NCBI GenBank assembly: GCA_022704145.1
Contig: JAKJGY010000017.1
Span: forward strand, 1-40,405
Reading direction: 5' to 3'
Origin: Verrucomicrobiota bacterium
GTDB lineage: Bacteria; Verrucomicrobiota; Kiritimatiellia; RFP12; UBA1067
DNA: 40,405 nt
A model generated the notes under the pieces. The model was not told where the DNA came from. It saw only the letters and a list, made by a program, of their open reading frames with translations, and did not search any database. Positions 16,843-24,100 of this stretch are shown in pieces (position 1 is the first letter of the stretch; every line of letters starts with the position of its first letter). The translations under genes were made by a program, and so were the position numbers.

Positions 16843-17259
16843 CTACTCCGGCGTCAGCAGCGGGATCACTTGCTGGCGGTTGCGGCGGTAGACATGGAAA
16901 TCGCTGTCCAGTGTCAGAACCCGGTGCTTCGGATAAAGTTCCGACATTCTGACGAGACAGGCGTCCGCCAGCGACATGGGCACATCGGCATACTTTCGAA
17001 GCAGGTCACACACGGGCTCGATTTCGCCGTTCAGGCAGAAGACGCTCTTGAGTCCGCCGGCTCTCAGCATCCCTCCGATTTGCGAGACGCCCCCGGGTAT
17101 TGTCCGCAGAAGAAAGACCGCTTCAGAAAGCGCGGCCTCGCAGGTGAGCAGCGGCCCCGACGCCTGCTTGAGTTGTTCCACTGTCCACGCATGATAGGTG
17201 TCGCGGGCATTGATGAGCGCCACGAGGGGGCCGGCATCGATGATGACCGGCGGCTTCAT
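16843..17259 (-). CDS. vapC: VapC-type PIN-domain ribonuclease toxin
   Basis: 138 residues from the ATG at 17259, which overlaps the antitoxin stop as ATGA; the longer frame to 17340 lies inside the antitoxin gene. The PIN signature is complete: Asp8 in 'VIIDAGPLVALI', an acidic residue around Glu41-Glu46, Asp99 in 'SLADACLV', and Asp118/Asp120 in 'LTLDSDF'. These form the Mg-binding site of VapC RNases, which cut tRNA or rRNA when the antitoxin is lost. It forms a two-gene operon with the ribbon-helix-helix protein upstream. All catalytic acids are present, so it should be active. Confidence 0.88.
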   Translation of the reverse strand: MKPPVIIDAGPLVALINARDTYHAWTVEQLKQASGPLLTCEAALSEAVFLLRTIPGGVSQIGGMLRAGGLKSVFCLNGEIEPVCDLLRKYADVPMSLADACLVRMSELYPKHRVLTLDSDFHVYRRNRQQVIPLLTPE

Positions 17260-17498
17260 TTCCCATAGCCTTCGATGTGGCGGGGGTGAGACGACAGATC
17301 GCACGGCCCTTCTACCGTGCCGGAAAACTCCCTGACACAATCGTAGGCGGACGGTTCAGCGGTCTTGGACGGGTCTTCATCAATATACTTCAGCACGGCT
17401 GTCCGGATCAGTTCCGAGCGCGACGTCTGGCGCTTCTCAGCGGCGACGCCCAGCCTGTTCGCAAGCGACTGAGGCATCTTTAGCGTGACGGTTGTCAT
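17256..17498 (-). CDS. vapB: VapB-like ribbon-helix-helix (CopG-type) antitoxin
   Basis: 80 residues. The N-terminal ribbon 'MTTVTLKMPQSLANRLG' and the helices 'RSELIRTAVLKYI' are a CopG/ribbon-helix-helix DNA-binding domain; the C-terminal half is polar and would wrap the toxin. A strong GGAGGAG stands just before the start. The stop overlaps the vapC ATG. Expected role: neutralise VapC and repress its own promoter through the palindrome at 17512-17522. Confidence 0.85.
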   Translation of the reverse strand: MTTVTLKMPQSLANRLGVAAEKRQTSRSELIRTAVLKYIDEDPSKTAEPSAYDCVREFSGTVEGPCDLSSHPRHIEGYGK

Positions 17499-17511
17499 AG
17501 TCTCCTCCGAA

Positions 17512-17540
17512 TGGTATTACCAATCCAGCAATATGGTAAC
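17512..17540. promoter_or_regulatory. Probable VapB operator
   Basis: TGGTATTACCA (17512-17522), a near-perfect 11-bp palindrome, lies about 14 bp before vapB. A further half-site TGGTAAC (17534-17540) lies about two helical turns away. This spacing suits tandem ribbon-helix-helix dimers. Inferred from position and symmetry. Confidence 0.5.
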
Positions 17541-17650
17541 ACCTGGCTGGCGCGGGGTCAAGACGGCGAACGGAGAGCGGGACATTCCCTTCCGTATCCC
17601 GCCGCTCTCTATAAATGCAGCTTGTACGTCCTTGTCTCTATCCGTCCGTG

Positions 17651-17670
17651 GATAGGCGGGGACGCCTGTC
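17651..17670. repeat. Small hairpin repeat (GACAGGCG-type)
   Basis: GATAGGCG / CGCCTGTC form 8-bp arms with one wobble around GGGA. The arm resembles that of the hairpin at 16767-16790. It abuts the 3' end of the 45-codon ORF and may have truncated it. Confidence 0.5.
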
Positions 17671-17808
17671 CTACGGAGAGAGGTACGACGGCGCGCGGCC
17701 GGTGACTTTGCCGTTCGCGTGGTAGAGCGACAGGCGCGGACGGTAGCTACGGGCTGCGGCCTCGTCATCGAAGGGTTTCTGTGCGGTGCCATTCGTGTCT
17801 GTGTTCAT
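17671..17808 (-). CDS. Small hypothetical protein (45 aa), possibly truncated
   Basis: ATG at 17808 with AGGAAG upstream (AAGGAAGTCAACATG). It encodes MNTDTNGTAQKPFDDEAAAR and then 'SYRPRLSLYHANGKVTG' before an apparently unrelated tail. The composed 'RPRLSLYHANGK' segment looks like the start of a conserved small protein whose remainder was lost where the hairpin repeat at 17651-17670 sits. Function unknown. It is not homologous to the TA pair. Confidence 0.4.
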   Translation of the reverse strand: MNTDTNGTAQKPFDDEAAARSYRPRLSLYHANGKVTGRAPSYLSP

Positions 17809-17839
17809 GTTGACTTCCTTGCTGGTGTGGGTTTCGCGT

Positions 17840-17924
17840 CTCACGACCTGCTCGTGAGAACGCCGACACCTTAGCAAACACGTAACTCATACGTGTCGCT
17901 TGGCCGGTGACATTTTTCTGTCAC
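17840..17924. other. Cluster of three hairpins in intergenic region
   Basis: CTCACGA / TCGTGAG (17840-17858), ACACGT / ACGTGT (17878-17896) and GTGACA / TGTCAC (17907-17924) lie between the lipoprotein stop at 18018 and the 45-codon ORF, both on the minus strand. The third, with an A-rich loop on the minus strand, is the best candidate for ending the lipoprotein transcript. No other feature is seen in 17809-18017. Confidence 0.4.
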
Positions 17925-18017
17925 ACCGTTTGGAGGGGCAGGACGAGCGCGCAGCGCGCCTCGTGAGGAGCCAAAGTAAGCCGGCTCGATGCGTGTAGCG
18001 GCGGCAGCGGGAATGGC

Positions 18018-19559
18018 TTACCGCTCGGGGCGGCCTCGGCCGCCGGGCGGCGGGAAGGGCGGGGCCTCGTCCTCGGTCAGGTAGCCGTCGCCGTTCGTGT
18101 CGAGCCGCGGGAAGTGCTCGGGCGGGCCGTCGAACTCGGCGCGCGCGACCTTGCCGTCGTTGTCGCGGTCGAGGCGGCGCACGAAGGAGGGCCGCTGCGC
18201 CGCGCCCGGCCCGCCGCGCGCCTCAGGGCCCTCGGTTCTTTGCGGCGCGCCGCCCGGCTGCGGCCCGCGCACCCGCGACGGCGACGGCGTCTGCACGGCG
18301 GGGCCGGAGGTCTGCGTCGTGACCGCACCGCCGCGCACGCAGCGCACGTGGTTGAGGATGCGGATCGCGTCGCCCTGAGGCCCGCGGCCTTGCGGATAGT
18401 CCGCCGGGTCGCCTTCCTTCGGATCGCTGCGCTGGCACCCTGCGCCGTGTACGTCCATCCAGCGGCCGCGCATATAGCCCATGGCGCGGCCGAAGGCCAC
18501 GTAGGCCGCCGTCTCCCCGCGGCCGCCCGCACCGGTGTGCGTCGTGCCGGTCCAGTAACAGGCGAAGTCCTTCTGGCCAGCCTCGTTGGTGATGGGCGTG
18601 CAGCCGAAGAGCGGGTCGATGGCGGCTGTGCCGGTCGTGTCGGGCGCCCGGCTGTAGTCGACGATGCTTTGCAGCTCTTTGGCGTCGGGCAGCCTCCAGT
18701 CGGATTTGCCCCCCAGGACGAGCGCCTCCGCGTACGCGAGCGCCTCCTTCCAGCTCATGCCCTTGGCGCTGTCCGCGCGCTGCCAGGTGAGTCCGGTGGC
18801 CTCGTCGGTCACGGTGCCGTCGCGGTTGTCCTTGAAGCGGTTCTTGCCGTAAGCCGGATTGCCGCGCACGTATAGCACGTAGTACTTCTTCGCGCCGCGC
18901 CCGTGGGTGTCGCCAGCCGGATAGCCCTTAATGCGGCCGTCCGCGAAGTTGACGCCGAACATCGTCTTGTTCCCGCCCATGGTCGTGCCGACGTAGAGGG
19001 TGCAGGTCGCGAACTGCGAGTCGATGATGCGGTCGCCCTCCTCCTCCTTGCCGTACTGGAAACTGAAGGTCTGCGCGTCGATAAAGGGCTTCTGGCCGCC
19101 GGTCTCCCGGCTCATGGGGTTCGGATCCGTGCCGCGGAAGTCCATGAGCGAATACAGCTCCTTAATCGACGGCAGACGCCAGTCCGTATGGCCGCCGGCA
19201 CGGCAGCGTGCCGCGCCAGCCGCTGCCTCGTCGTAGGTCTTCTTGGCGCCCGGGTCCTGAAGCCACATGAGCCCGGTGCTCAGGTCGCTGACCGTCCCGT
19301 CACCGTTGTTCCGGTAATCGGGCGGCGTCTTCCGGTATTGGGCGTCCTGGCCGTAGAAGGGGCTTCCTGCGCTGGGATAGGCGGTCTCGGCCGAGAGGTC
19401 GTAGCAGCGCTCCTGCGACGTGTCGGTGACGGCGTAGGGGAGCGGGGCGGGCGTCGGCTTGGAGGAGAGCGGGCGGTCGGCAGCGCCGGACCGCGCGACG
19501 CAACAGGCGCAGCCGGACACGAGCGTGATCAGTGAGGCGAGGGTCTGGCGTTTCATCAT
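18018..19559 (-). CDS. Lipoprotein with two DUF1566 (Lcl C-terminal-type) domains and a C-terminal EF-hand pair
   Basis: 513 residues. The start at 19559 (MMKRQTLASLITLVSGC) follows AAGGAAGGTGA; the next codon is also ATG. 'LVSGC' is a lipobox, so export and lipid anchoring are likely. Two DUF1566 copies are visible, each with 'DGTV.D..TGL.W' and 'DWRLP..KEL.S..D' (first near residues 85-160, second near 260-345). A Pro/Gly/Arg-rich linker leads to two EF-hand loops, 'DRDNDGKVARAEF' and 'DTNGDGYLTEDEA', both with full calcium ligand patterns. DUF1566 is common in surface proteins. It stands alone, divergent from the polyferredoxin gene. Surface binding is inferred; no enzyme activity can be named. 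Confidence 0.82.
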   Translation of the reverse strand: MMKRQTLASLITLVSGCACCVARSGAADRPLSSKPTPAPLPYAVTDTSQERCYDLSAETAYPSAGSPFYGQDAQYRKTPPDYRNNGDGTVSDLSTGLMWLQDPGAKKTYDEAAAGAARCRAGGHTDWRLPSIKELYSLMDFRGTDPNPMSRETGGQKPFIDAQTFSFQYGKEEEGDRIIDSQFATCTLYVGTTMGGNKTMFGVNFADGRIKGYPAGDTHGRGAKKYYVLYVRGNPAYGKNRFKDNRDGTVTDEATGLTWQRADSAKGMSWKEALAYAEALVLGGKSDWRLPDAKELQSIVDYSRAPDTTGTAAIDPLFGCTPITNEAGQKDFACYWTGTTHTGAGGRGETAAYVAFGRAMGYMRGRWMDVHGAGCQRSDPKEGDPADYPQGRGPQGDAIRILNHVRCVRGGAVTTQTSGPAVQTPSPSRVRGPQPGGAPQRTEGPEARGGPGAAQRPSFVRRLDRDNDGKVARAEFDGPPEHFPRLDTNGDGYLTEDEAPPFPPPGGRGRPER

Positions 19560-19714
19560 CAGGTCACCTTCCTTTGAGTGCCCCAAGAGCATAGCCGGTT
19601 CACATGACAGGACGGAGACGGTCAGATGACGAAACCGTCATGTTCCTGCTCGCATAGCGTGACGGGTCCGCGCGCTTGACGCAACACGCAAATGTGACCT
19701 GCCGTCGGGAAGGG

Positions 19715-19743
19715 TTGACGCAAAACAGGTAATTAGATACTAT
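19715..19743 (+). promoter_or_regulatory. Sigma70-type promoter for the polyferredoxin gene
   Basis: TTGACG (19715-19720), 17 bp, then TACTAT (19738-19743) overlapping TATAAT (19741-19746). AT-rich DNA follows, and a GGGGAGGGGG ribosome-binding site precedes the ATG at 19770. Confidence 0.65.
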
Positions 19744-19769
19744 AATACTCAAACAAGGGGAGGGGGAAG

Positions 19770-20843
19770 ATGGCTGACCATGAGGGGCATAGCGGAACGG
19801 CACGGCCGGAGGGCCAGGGTAACCGCGCGAATAGGCCGACACCCCGGTGGCGCGCCGACCCATACGTCCGCTCGCCTCGCTTCTGGATCCAGCTCGGCTT
19901 CTTGCTGGCGTCAGCGCTGACAGGGCTTCACTTCCACCGTTTTGCCCTCTCCCTGGCCGACCCTGCGCTACCGCAGGTGACGCGGCCTGCTGAAGTCGAC
20001 GCCTGGCTTCCCATCAGCTCGTTCACCAGTCTGGTCTACCTGCTCAAAAGCGGAGTGGCCAACACCGTCCATCCCGCCGGGCTGGTGCTCTTTACTCTTA
20101 TTCTGGTGATGGCTTTCGCGGCCCGCCGCGGGTTCTGCAGTTGGGTCTGTCCGGTCGGGACCCTGAGCGAATGGGCGCATCGTCTGGGAGAGTCGCTGTT
20201 CGGCAGGGCATACGCCTTGCCGCGGCTGCCGGATGCGCTGCTGCGTGCCGTCAAGTATCTCCTGCTGGGTTTCTTCGCGGTGATGATCACGGGCATGTCG
20301 GCCGAGGGCCTGCACGCGTTCATCCACGGCGCCTACAACCGCGTCTGCGACCTCAAGATGTACGCGCTGTTCGCGCGGCCGTCGGTGACCACGCTGACCG
20401 TGGTCGCGGTGCTGGTCGCGCTCTCGCTGGCGGTCAAGAACTTCTGGTGCCGTTATCTGTGCCCTTACGGCGCCTTGCTGGGCCTGGTCTCGATGGCCAG
20501 CCCGCTCGCGGTGCGGCGCGACAGCCGCGCCTGTACGGGCTGCGGCCGCTGCTCGCGGGCGTGCCAGAACCGCATTGACGTCGCGCGCGTCAGGGCGGTC
20601 CGCTCGCCGGAATGTACCGCCTGCTATGCGTGTGTCGGCGCCTGTCCAGAGCCCGACGCGCTGCGCCTGGGGCCTGCGGGCGGCCGCGGACGCCTGACGC
20701 CGTTCGCCTATGCGGTCCTGACGCTCGCCGCGCTGGTGCTGCTGCCCCAGGCGTTCCGCGCGCTCGGTTACTGGGATACCGACACACCGGTGGCAGACTA
20801 CCGGCGTTTCTTCGCGGCGCTCTCGGAGGTCGGCCACCCTTAG
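19770..20843 (+). CDS. NapH/CcoG-like membrane polyferredoxin
   Basis: 357 residues with about five hydrophobic segments (near 38-58, 85-118, 160-178, 205-223, 311-333). Cysteine pairs 'CSWVCPVG' (C123/C127) and 'CRYLCPYG' (C227/C231) are the NapH/MauN/NosR-C signature. A cytoplasmic domain has two 4Fe-4S motifs, C255-C258-C261-C265 and C282-C285-C288-C292. Such proteins pass electrons from the quinone pool to or from a reductase across the membrane. It has its own promoter and converges on the siroheme/ferredoxin pair, so electron supply to that reductase-like protein is a reasonable inference. No napA or nosZ is in the window. Confidence 0.85.
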   Translation: MADHEGHSGTARPEGQGNRANRPTPRWRADPYVRSPRFWIQLGFLLASALTGLHFHRFALSLADPALPQVTRPAEVDAWLPISSFTSLVYLLKSGVANTVHPAGLVLFTLILVMAFAARRGFCSWVCPVGTLSEWAHRLGESLFGRAYALPRLPDALLRAVKYLLLGFFAVMITGMSAEGLHAFIHGAYNRVCDLKMYALFARPSVTTLTVVAVLVALSLAVKNFWCRYLCPYGALLGLVSMASPLAVRRDSRACTGCGRCSRACQNRIDVARVRAVRSPECTACYACVGACPEPDALRLGPAGGRGRLTPFAYAVLTLAALVLLPQAFRALGYWDTDTPVADYRRFFAALSEVGHP

Positions 20844-20873
20844 TTCAGGCGGCCGTCCGGCGCCGTCTCAGCC

Positions 20874-21722
20874 TCAGGTGCCGCAGAGCGCGTCCGTGAA
20901 GGCCGCCAGCCCCAGCCGCCTTACGGTCGCTCCGACGCGCTCGCCGGGCCGGGCATGACGCACAAGCAGCGCGATCACCCGTTCGAGGGCCGGCCCGAGC
21001 TGGTGCGGGGCGAGCCGCAGGGGCAGCTCCTCCGCCCAGGCCGGATGACGGCCGAGCTGCCCGCCCAGCAGCAGCCGGAACGTGGGCTGCGGCGCGACCA
21101 GGGCGTCAGCGGCGCAAACGCGCGCACAGGCCGCGCAGCCCACGCAGCGGGCTGGATCGAGCGCCAGGCCGGGCGACAGCGCGAGCGCGCCCTCGCGGCA
21201 GGCGTCGAGGCAGCTCCCGCAGGCGGTGCAGGCCACCGCGCGCACGCGGGGCCGCGACCCCGCGATCAGCCCGATATCGCAGATCTGCGGCTGCGGGCAG
21301 GCGTTCGGGCAGGCCGCCACCGCGATCCGCAGGCGGTGGTGCGGCCGGTGCCCCTCGGGGTAGGTGCGGCGCAGGTGGTCGGCCCATGCGGAGCGGCGCA
21401 CCGCGTCCTCCAGCGCCGCGGCGGTCTCGGCCAGTGCGACCAGGCCGGCCGCGCAGGACTCGGCGCCGCGGCACACCGTGAGCTGCCAGGCGGGGTTGGG
21501 GGGCGCGGGGGGCATGTCGGCCGTCATGGGGGCCGCCGCCGCGGCCTTCTCGCCGCGCTCCGGCGGCCGACAGACCGGGAGCGGCACGCGCTCCCTGACG
21601 GCGTCCCCGACAGACGTGACGCGGCCGCAGAGCACGCAGCCCGTCTCCAACGGTCGGCAGGGCTGCCCGCGCCGGGAGCAGAGCAGCGCTTCACCCGACT
21701 GGTGGGGGCACTCCCAGCTCAT
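20874..21722 (-). CDS. Small siroheme/4Fe-4S reductase-like protein with two ferredoxin clusters
   Basis: 282 residues. The siroheme-4Fe-4S coupling motif of nitrite/sulfite reductases is present as C84-X5-C90 ('VCRGAESCAAG') and C138-X3-C142 ('ACPNACPQPQICD'). Inserted after it is a dicluster ferredoxin domain (C165, C168, C171, C175 and C193, C196, C199, C203). The N-terminal 60 residues carry extra cysteines (C5, C15, C22, C29, C32, C51) that could hold another metal. It resembles the AsrC-like/small siroheme proteins but is shorter than the catalytic subunits of dissimilatory or assimilatory enzymes. Its start is 3 bp after the ferredoxin stop, so they form an operon. Substrate (sulfite, nitrite or other) cannot be told from sequence. 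Confidence 0.75.
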   Translation of the reverse strand: MSWECPHQSGEALLCSRRGQPCRPLETGCVLCGRVTSVGDAVRERVPLPVCRPPERGEKAAAAAPMTADMPPAPPNPAWQLTVCRGAESCAAGLVALAETAAALEDAVRRSAWADHLRRTYPEGHRPHHRLRIAVAACPNACPQPQICDIGLIAGSRPRVRAVACTACGSCLDACREGALALSPGLALDPARCVGCAACARVCAADALVAPQPTFRLLLGGQLGRHPAWAEELPLRLAPHQLGPALERVIALLVRHARPGERVGATVRRLGLAAFTDALCGT

Positions 21723-21725
21723 GGG

Positions 21726-21923
21726 CTAAGTCTCTTGCTCGATGAGCGTGATCGCCGATACGGGACAGCCGTCGCGGGCGTCGCGGCAGGCAGGCTCCTC
21801 GCCAGGCGGCACGGGGTCCGCGATCACGGTTGACACCTCACCCTCAAGGGCGAAGACCGCCGGACATGTCGCCGCGCACAGGCCGCAGCCGATGCAGGTG
21901 TCACGGTTCACGAGGGCTTTCAT
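21726..21923 (-). CDS. Single-cluster 4Fe-4S ferredoxin
   Basis: 65 residues. C10-X2-C13-X2-C16 ('CIGCGLC') with distal C53 ('DGCPVSAI') would bind one 4Fe-4S cluster. C20 and C46 sit where related monocluster ferredoxins form a disulfide. AAAGGA lies upstream of the ATG. It directly precedes the siroheme protein and is its likely electron donor. The palindrome at 21952-21973 sits just upstream. Confidence 0.88.
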   Translation of the reverse strand: MKALVNRDTCIGCGLCAATCPAVFALEGEVSTVIADPVPPGEEPACRDARDGCPVSAITLIEQET

Positions 21924-21951
21924 GGTGCGTCCTTTCCATGGGTTCGCGTTA

Positions 21952-21973
21952 ATTTGGTATTACAGTACCAAAT
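21952..21973. promoter_or_regulatory. Perfect palindromic operator upstream of the ferredoxin operon
   Basis: ATTTGGTA (21952-21959), six bases, TACCAAAT (21966-21973): perfect 8-bp arms about 30 bp before the ferredoxin ATG, where a repressor would block transcription. The binding regulator is not known; the adjacent AraC gene is a candidate but AraC sites are usually direct repeats. Confidence 0.55.
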
Positions 21974-22040
21974 ACTGCGCGCGGCAGCAAGCCCACAGGG
22001 CGTTGAACGTGATGGCCGTATGGAGAGACCGGCTTCGAGC

Positions 22041-23030
22041 CTACCGGCAGCGGTACTCCCTGGGCGTGCATCTGTACTGCCTGCGGAAGAGCGTGGCGAA
22101 ATACTGGCTGGAGGAGAACCCGCAACGGAAGGCGGTCTCGGTGACGGAGGCGGCGGGGTCGGCGCGCAGCAGGGCGGCGGCCTGCTCCAGCCGCAGACGG
22201 TTCAGGTACTGCGCAGGGGAGAGGTTGGTGACCTGCTTGCAGTAATGCACGAAGCGGGTGACGCCCAGACCGCAGGCCCGCGCCATCTCCTCTAGGGTCC
22301 ACGGTTCTCCGACGTTGCCCTTTAGGCTTTCCAGGAAGAGTTCGGTGCTGCGCCGGGCGGTGGTCAGCGACGTGCAGAGGCGCACCCGCCTGGAACGGAA
22401 CATCTCCAGCAGGTTCAGCAACAGCTCGTTGACGTAGATCATCAGTTTGGAGGCGCTCCGGCCGATGTCCTCATCCAGGCAGCCTGTCATCTGACGGAAG
22501 CAGCGGCTGAGATCGGATCCGGCCGACCAGACCGGCGTCTCGTTGCGGCGCAGGTAGTCGGTCAGTTCGGCCAGGTCGTCGCGCGTCAGCATCACCCAGG
22601 CGGGCCAGGCCCACTCCTGGTGGGGCTGGCGCACGCCGATATCGAGGATCAGCCAGTGGAGGCGGCCGGCGCCGACGCAGGGGTTGCCCAGCCGGTGCGG
22701 CTGCCACGGCCGGGTGATGGTCAGTTCAGCAGGTTTGAGCGGGTACACGCCGGTCTCGGTCTGGAACGCCAGCGAGCCGGTCTCCAGCCAGGTCAGCTCG
22801 ATCCCCTCGTTACGGTGCCAGGGCAGGCCCCAGCTCTGCGCGTGAGCCGCATCCCAGAAGCCGACGCTGCACACGCCGTCAAGCAGCCGCCCCGGGATCT
22901 GGCGTCCGGGATAGCCGCCGCGGCAGACCGCGTCGAAGCGCAGGTCGCCCCGCGCCACCGCGGCCCGCAACTCCTCGCAGGAGTCGGCATGATAAGTGGT
23001 TCCGCAGTCCCTGTACACCGGCGCACGCAT
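22041..23030 (-). CDS. AraC-family transcriptional regulator
   Basis: 329 residues. The N-terminal half is a cupin-like sensing domain ('WHRNEGIELTWLETGSLAF', 'LTITRPWQPHRLG'). The C-terminal 100 residues carry two helix-turn-helix units ('WTLEEMARACGLGVTRFVHY' and 'SVTETAFRCGFSSSQYFATL'), ending in the AraC tail 'PREYR'. It is divergent from the sugar isomerase operon at 23213, so activation of that operon in response to a sugar is the likely role. No clear Shine-Dalgarno is visible before the start. Confidence 0.85.
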   Translation of the reverse strand: MRAPVYRDCGTTYHADSCEELRAAVARGDLRFDAVCRGGYPGRQIPGRLLDGVCSVGFWDAAHAQSWGLPWHRNEGIELTWLETGSLAFQTETGVYPLKPAELTITRPWQPHRLGNPCVGAGRLHWLILDIGVRQPHQEWAWPAWVMLTRDDLAELTDYLRRNETPVWSAGSDLSRCFRQMTGCLDEDIGRSASKLMIYVNELLLNLLEMFRSRRVRLCTSLTTARRSTELFLESLKGNVGEPWTLEEMARACGLGVTRFVHYCKQVTNLSPAQYLNRLRLEQAAALLRADPAASVTETAFRCGFSSSQYFATLFRRQYRCTPREYRCR

Positions 23031-23098
23031 ACCGGTAGCATAGCCGCCCGCCCGCGTCCGGGCAACCGGAGATGTTCAAAATTATTCACTGAAGGCGT

Positions 23099-23126
23099 TT
23101 GGAAGCGCAAGGGCGTACTTTATGGT
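23099..23126 (+). promoter_or_regulatory. Candidate promoter of the isomerase operon
   Basis: TTGGAA (23099-23104), 16 bp, TATGGT (23121-23126), in the intergenic space between the AraC gene and the isomerase. The -35 is imperfect, which fits an activator-dependent promoter. Confidence 0.35.
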
Positions 23127-23212
23127 TCACTGACGACACTTGGAACGGGCGGCTGTGCCGTGTGCGCGCCGGCCCCCCAACGGTGAGTTTCAGGTGAGGA
23201 GGGCGGGAAACG

Positions 23213-24055
23213 ATGAATATCGGCGTGTTTCTTCTGATCGAGCCGTTCGCAAGCGTCGAGACACAGTTGCGGCGGGCGCGGGCCATGGGCTTCACCCACG
23301 CCGACATCACCGACACCCACGCGGGCGGCAGCATGCTCGGCACGGCCGGCTTCTCACCGACCGTCAGCCTCGACGACAACCCGTTTGAGGTCAGGCGGCT
23401 CTTTGAGCGGCACGGCATCACGCCGACCACGGTCTGTGCCCACGCCGGCCTGCTGGAGCCGAGCAGTCCCGGCACCTACGGCACCTCCGAGATCATGAAG
23501 GCCGTGAAGTTCGCCGCGGCCATAGGCATCACGGAAGTGGTCACCACCGACACCGACCCGCGCTCGGAGTGGGCGCGCTCGCTCTCTTACGCGGAGCGCG
23601 TCTTCGTCATGGCCGAGAAGCTCTGCGTTCCCGTGCGGATGGCGGCCGACTACGGGGTGCGCATCCTGCTGGAGCCGCACGGCCCGGTGACCGACTCGAT
23701 CCAGGGACTGCAGGACGTCTTCGACCGTCTGGGCAACCCCGACGCGCTGGGTGTCAACCTCGACACCGGCAACTCGTGGCTCGGCGGCGCCGACCCGGTG
23801 GAGATGGCCCGGATCTTCAAGGCCAAGATCCACCATATCCACTGGAAAGACCTGGGGCCGGAATGGGTGGCGAAGCGCGGCACCGAGTTTGGCTGCGGCT
23901 TCTCGACGATCGCGCTGGGCGACGGCGTGATCGACATCAAGGGCGTGTGCGACGTGTTGCGTGACGCGGGCATCGCCAGCTCCACGTTGGAGATCGTCGG
24001 CGACGCCGCCACGCTCACGCGCAGCAAAGCCTATCTCGAGGCCTGCGGGATGTGA
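23213..24055 (+). CDS. Sugar phosphate isomerase/epimerase (xylose-isomerase-like TIM barrel)
   Basis: 280 residues, with AGGAGGGCGGG upstream of the ATG. The AP-endonuclease-2/xylose-isomerase-like barrel shows likely metal ligands Glu154 ('LLEPHG'), Asp184 ('VNLDTGNSW'), His207/His210 ('HHIHWKD') and Glu260 ('TLEIVG'). Members isomerise or epimerise sugars, ketoses or inositols. Placed ahead of a DUF6807 protein and a Gfo/Idh/MocA oxidoreductase, it probably takes part in catabolism of an unusual or keto sugar. Substrate unknown. Confidence 0.85.
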   Translation: MNIGVFLLIEPFASVETQLRRARAMGFTHADITDTHAGGSMLGTAGFSPTVSLDDNPFEVRRLFERHGITPTTVCAHAGLLEPSSPGTYGTSEIMKAVKFAAAIGITEVVTTDTDPRSEWARSLSYAERVFVMAEKLCVPVRMAADYGVRILLEPHGPVTDSIQGLQDVFDRLGNPDALGVNLDTGNSWLGGADPVEMARIFKAKIHHIHWKDLGPEWVAKRGTEFGCGFSTIALGDGVIDIKGVCDVLRDAGIASSTLEIVGDAATLTRSKAYLEACGM

Positions 24056-24100
24056 GCAGGAGGCTCCGCGTCGCCGGCTGACACGGGAGGACGTTCGACC

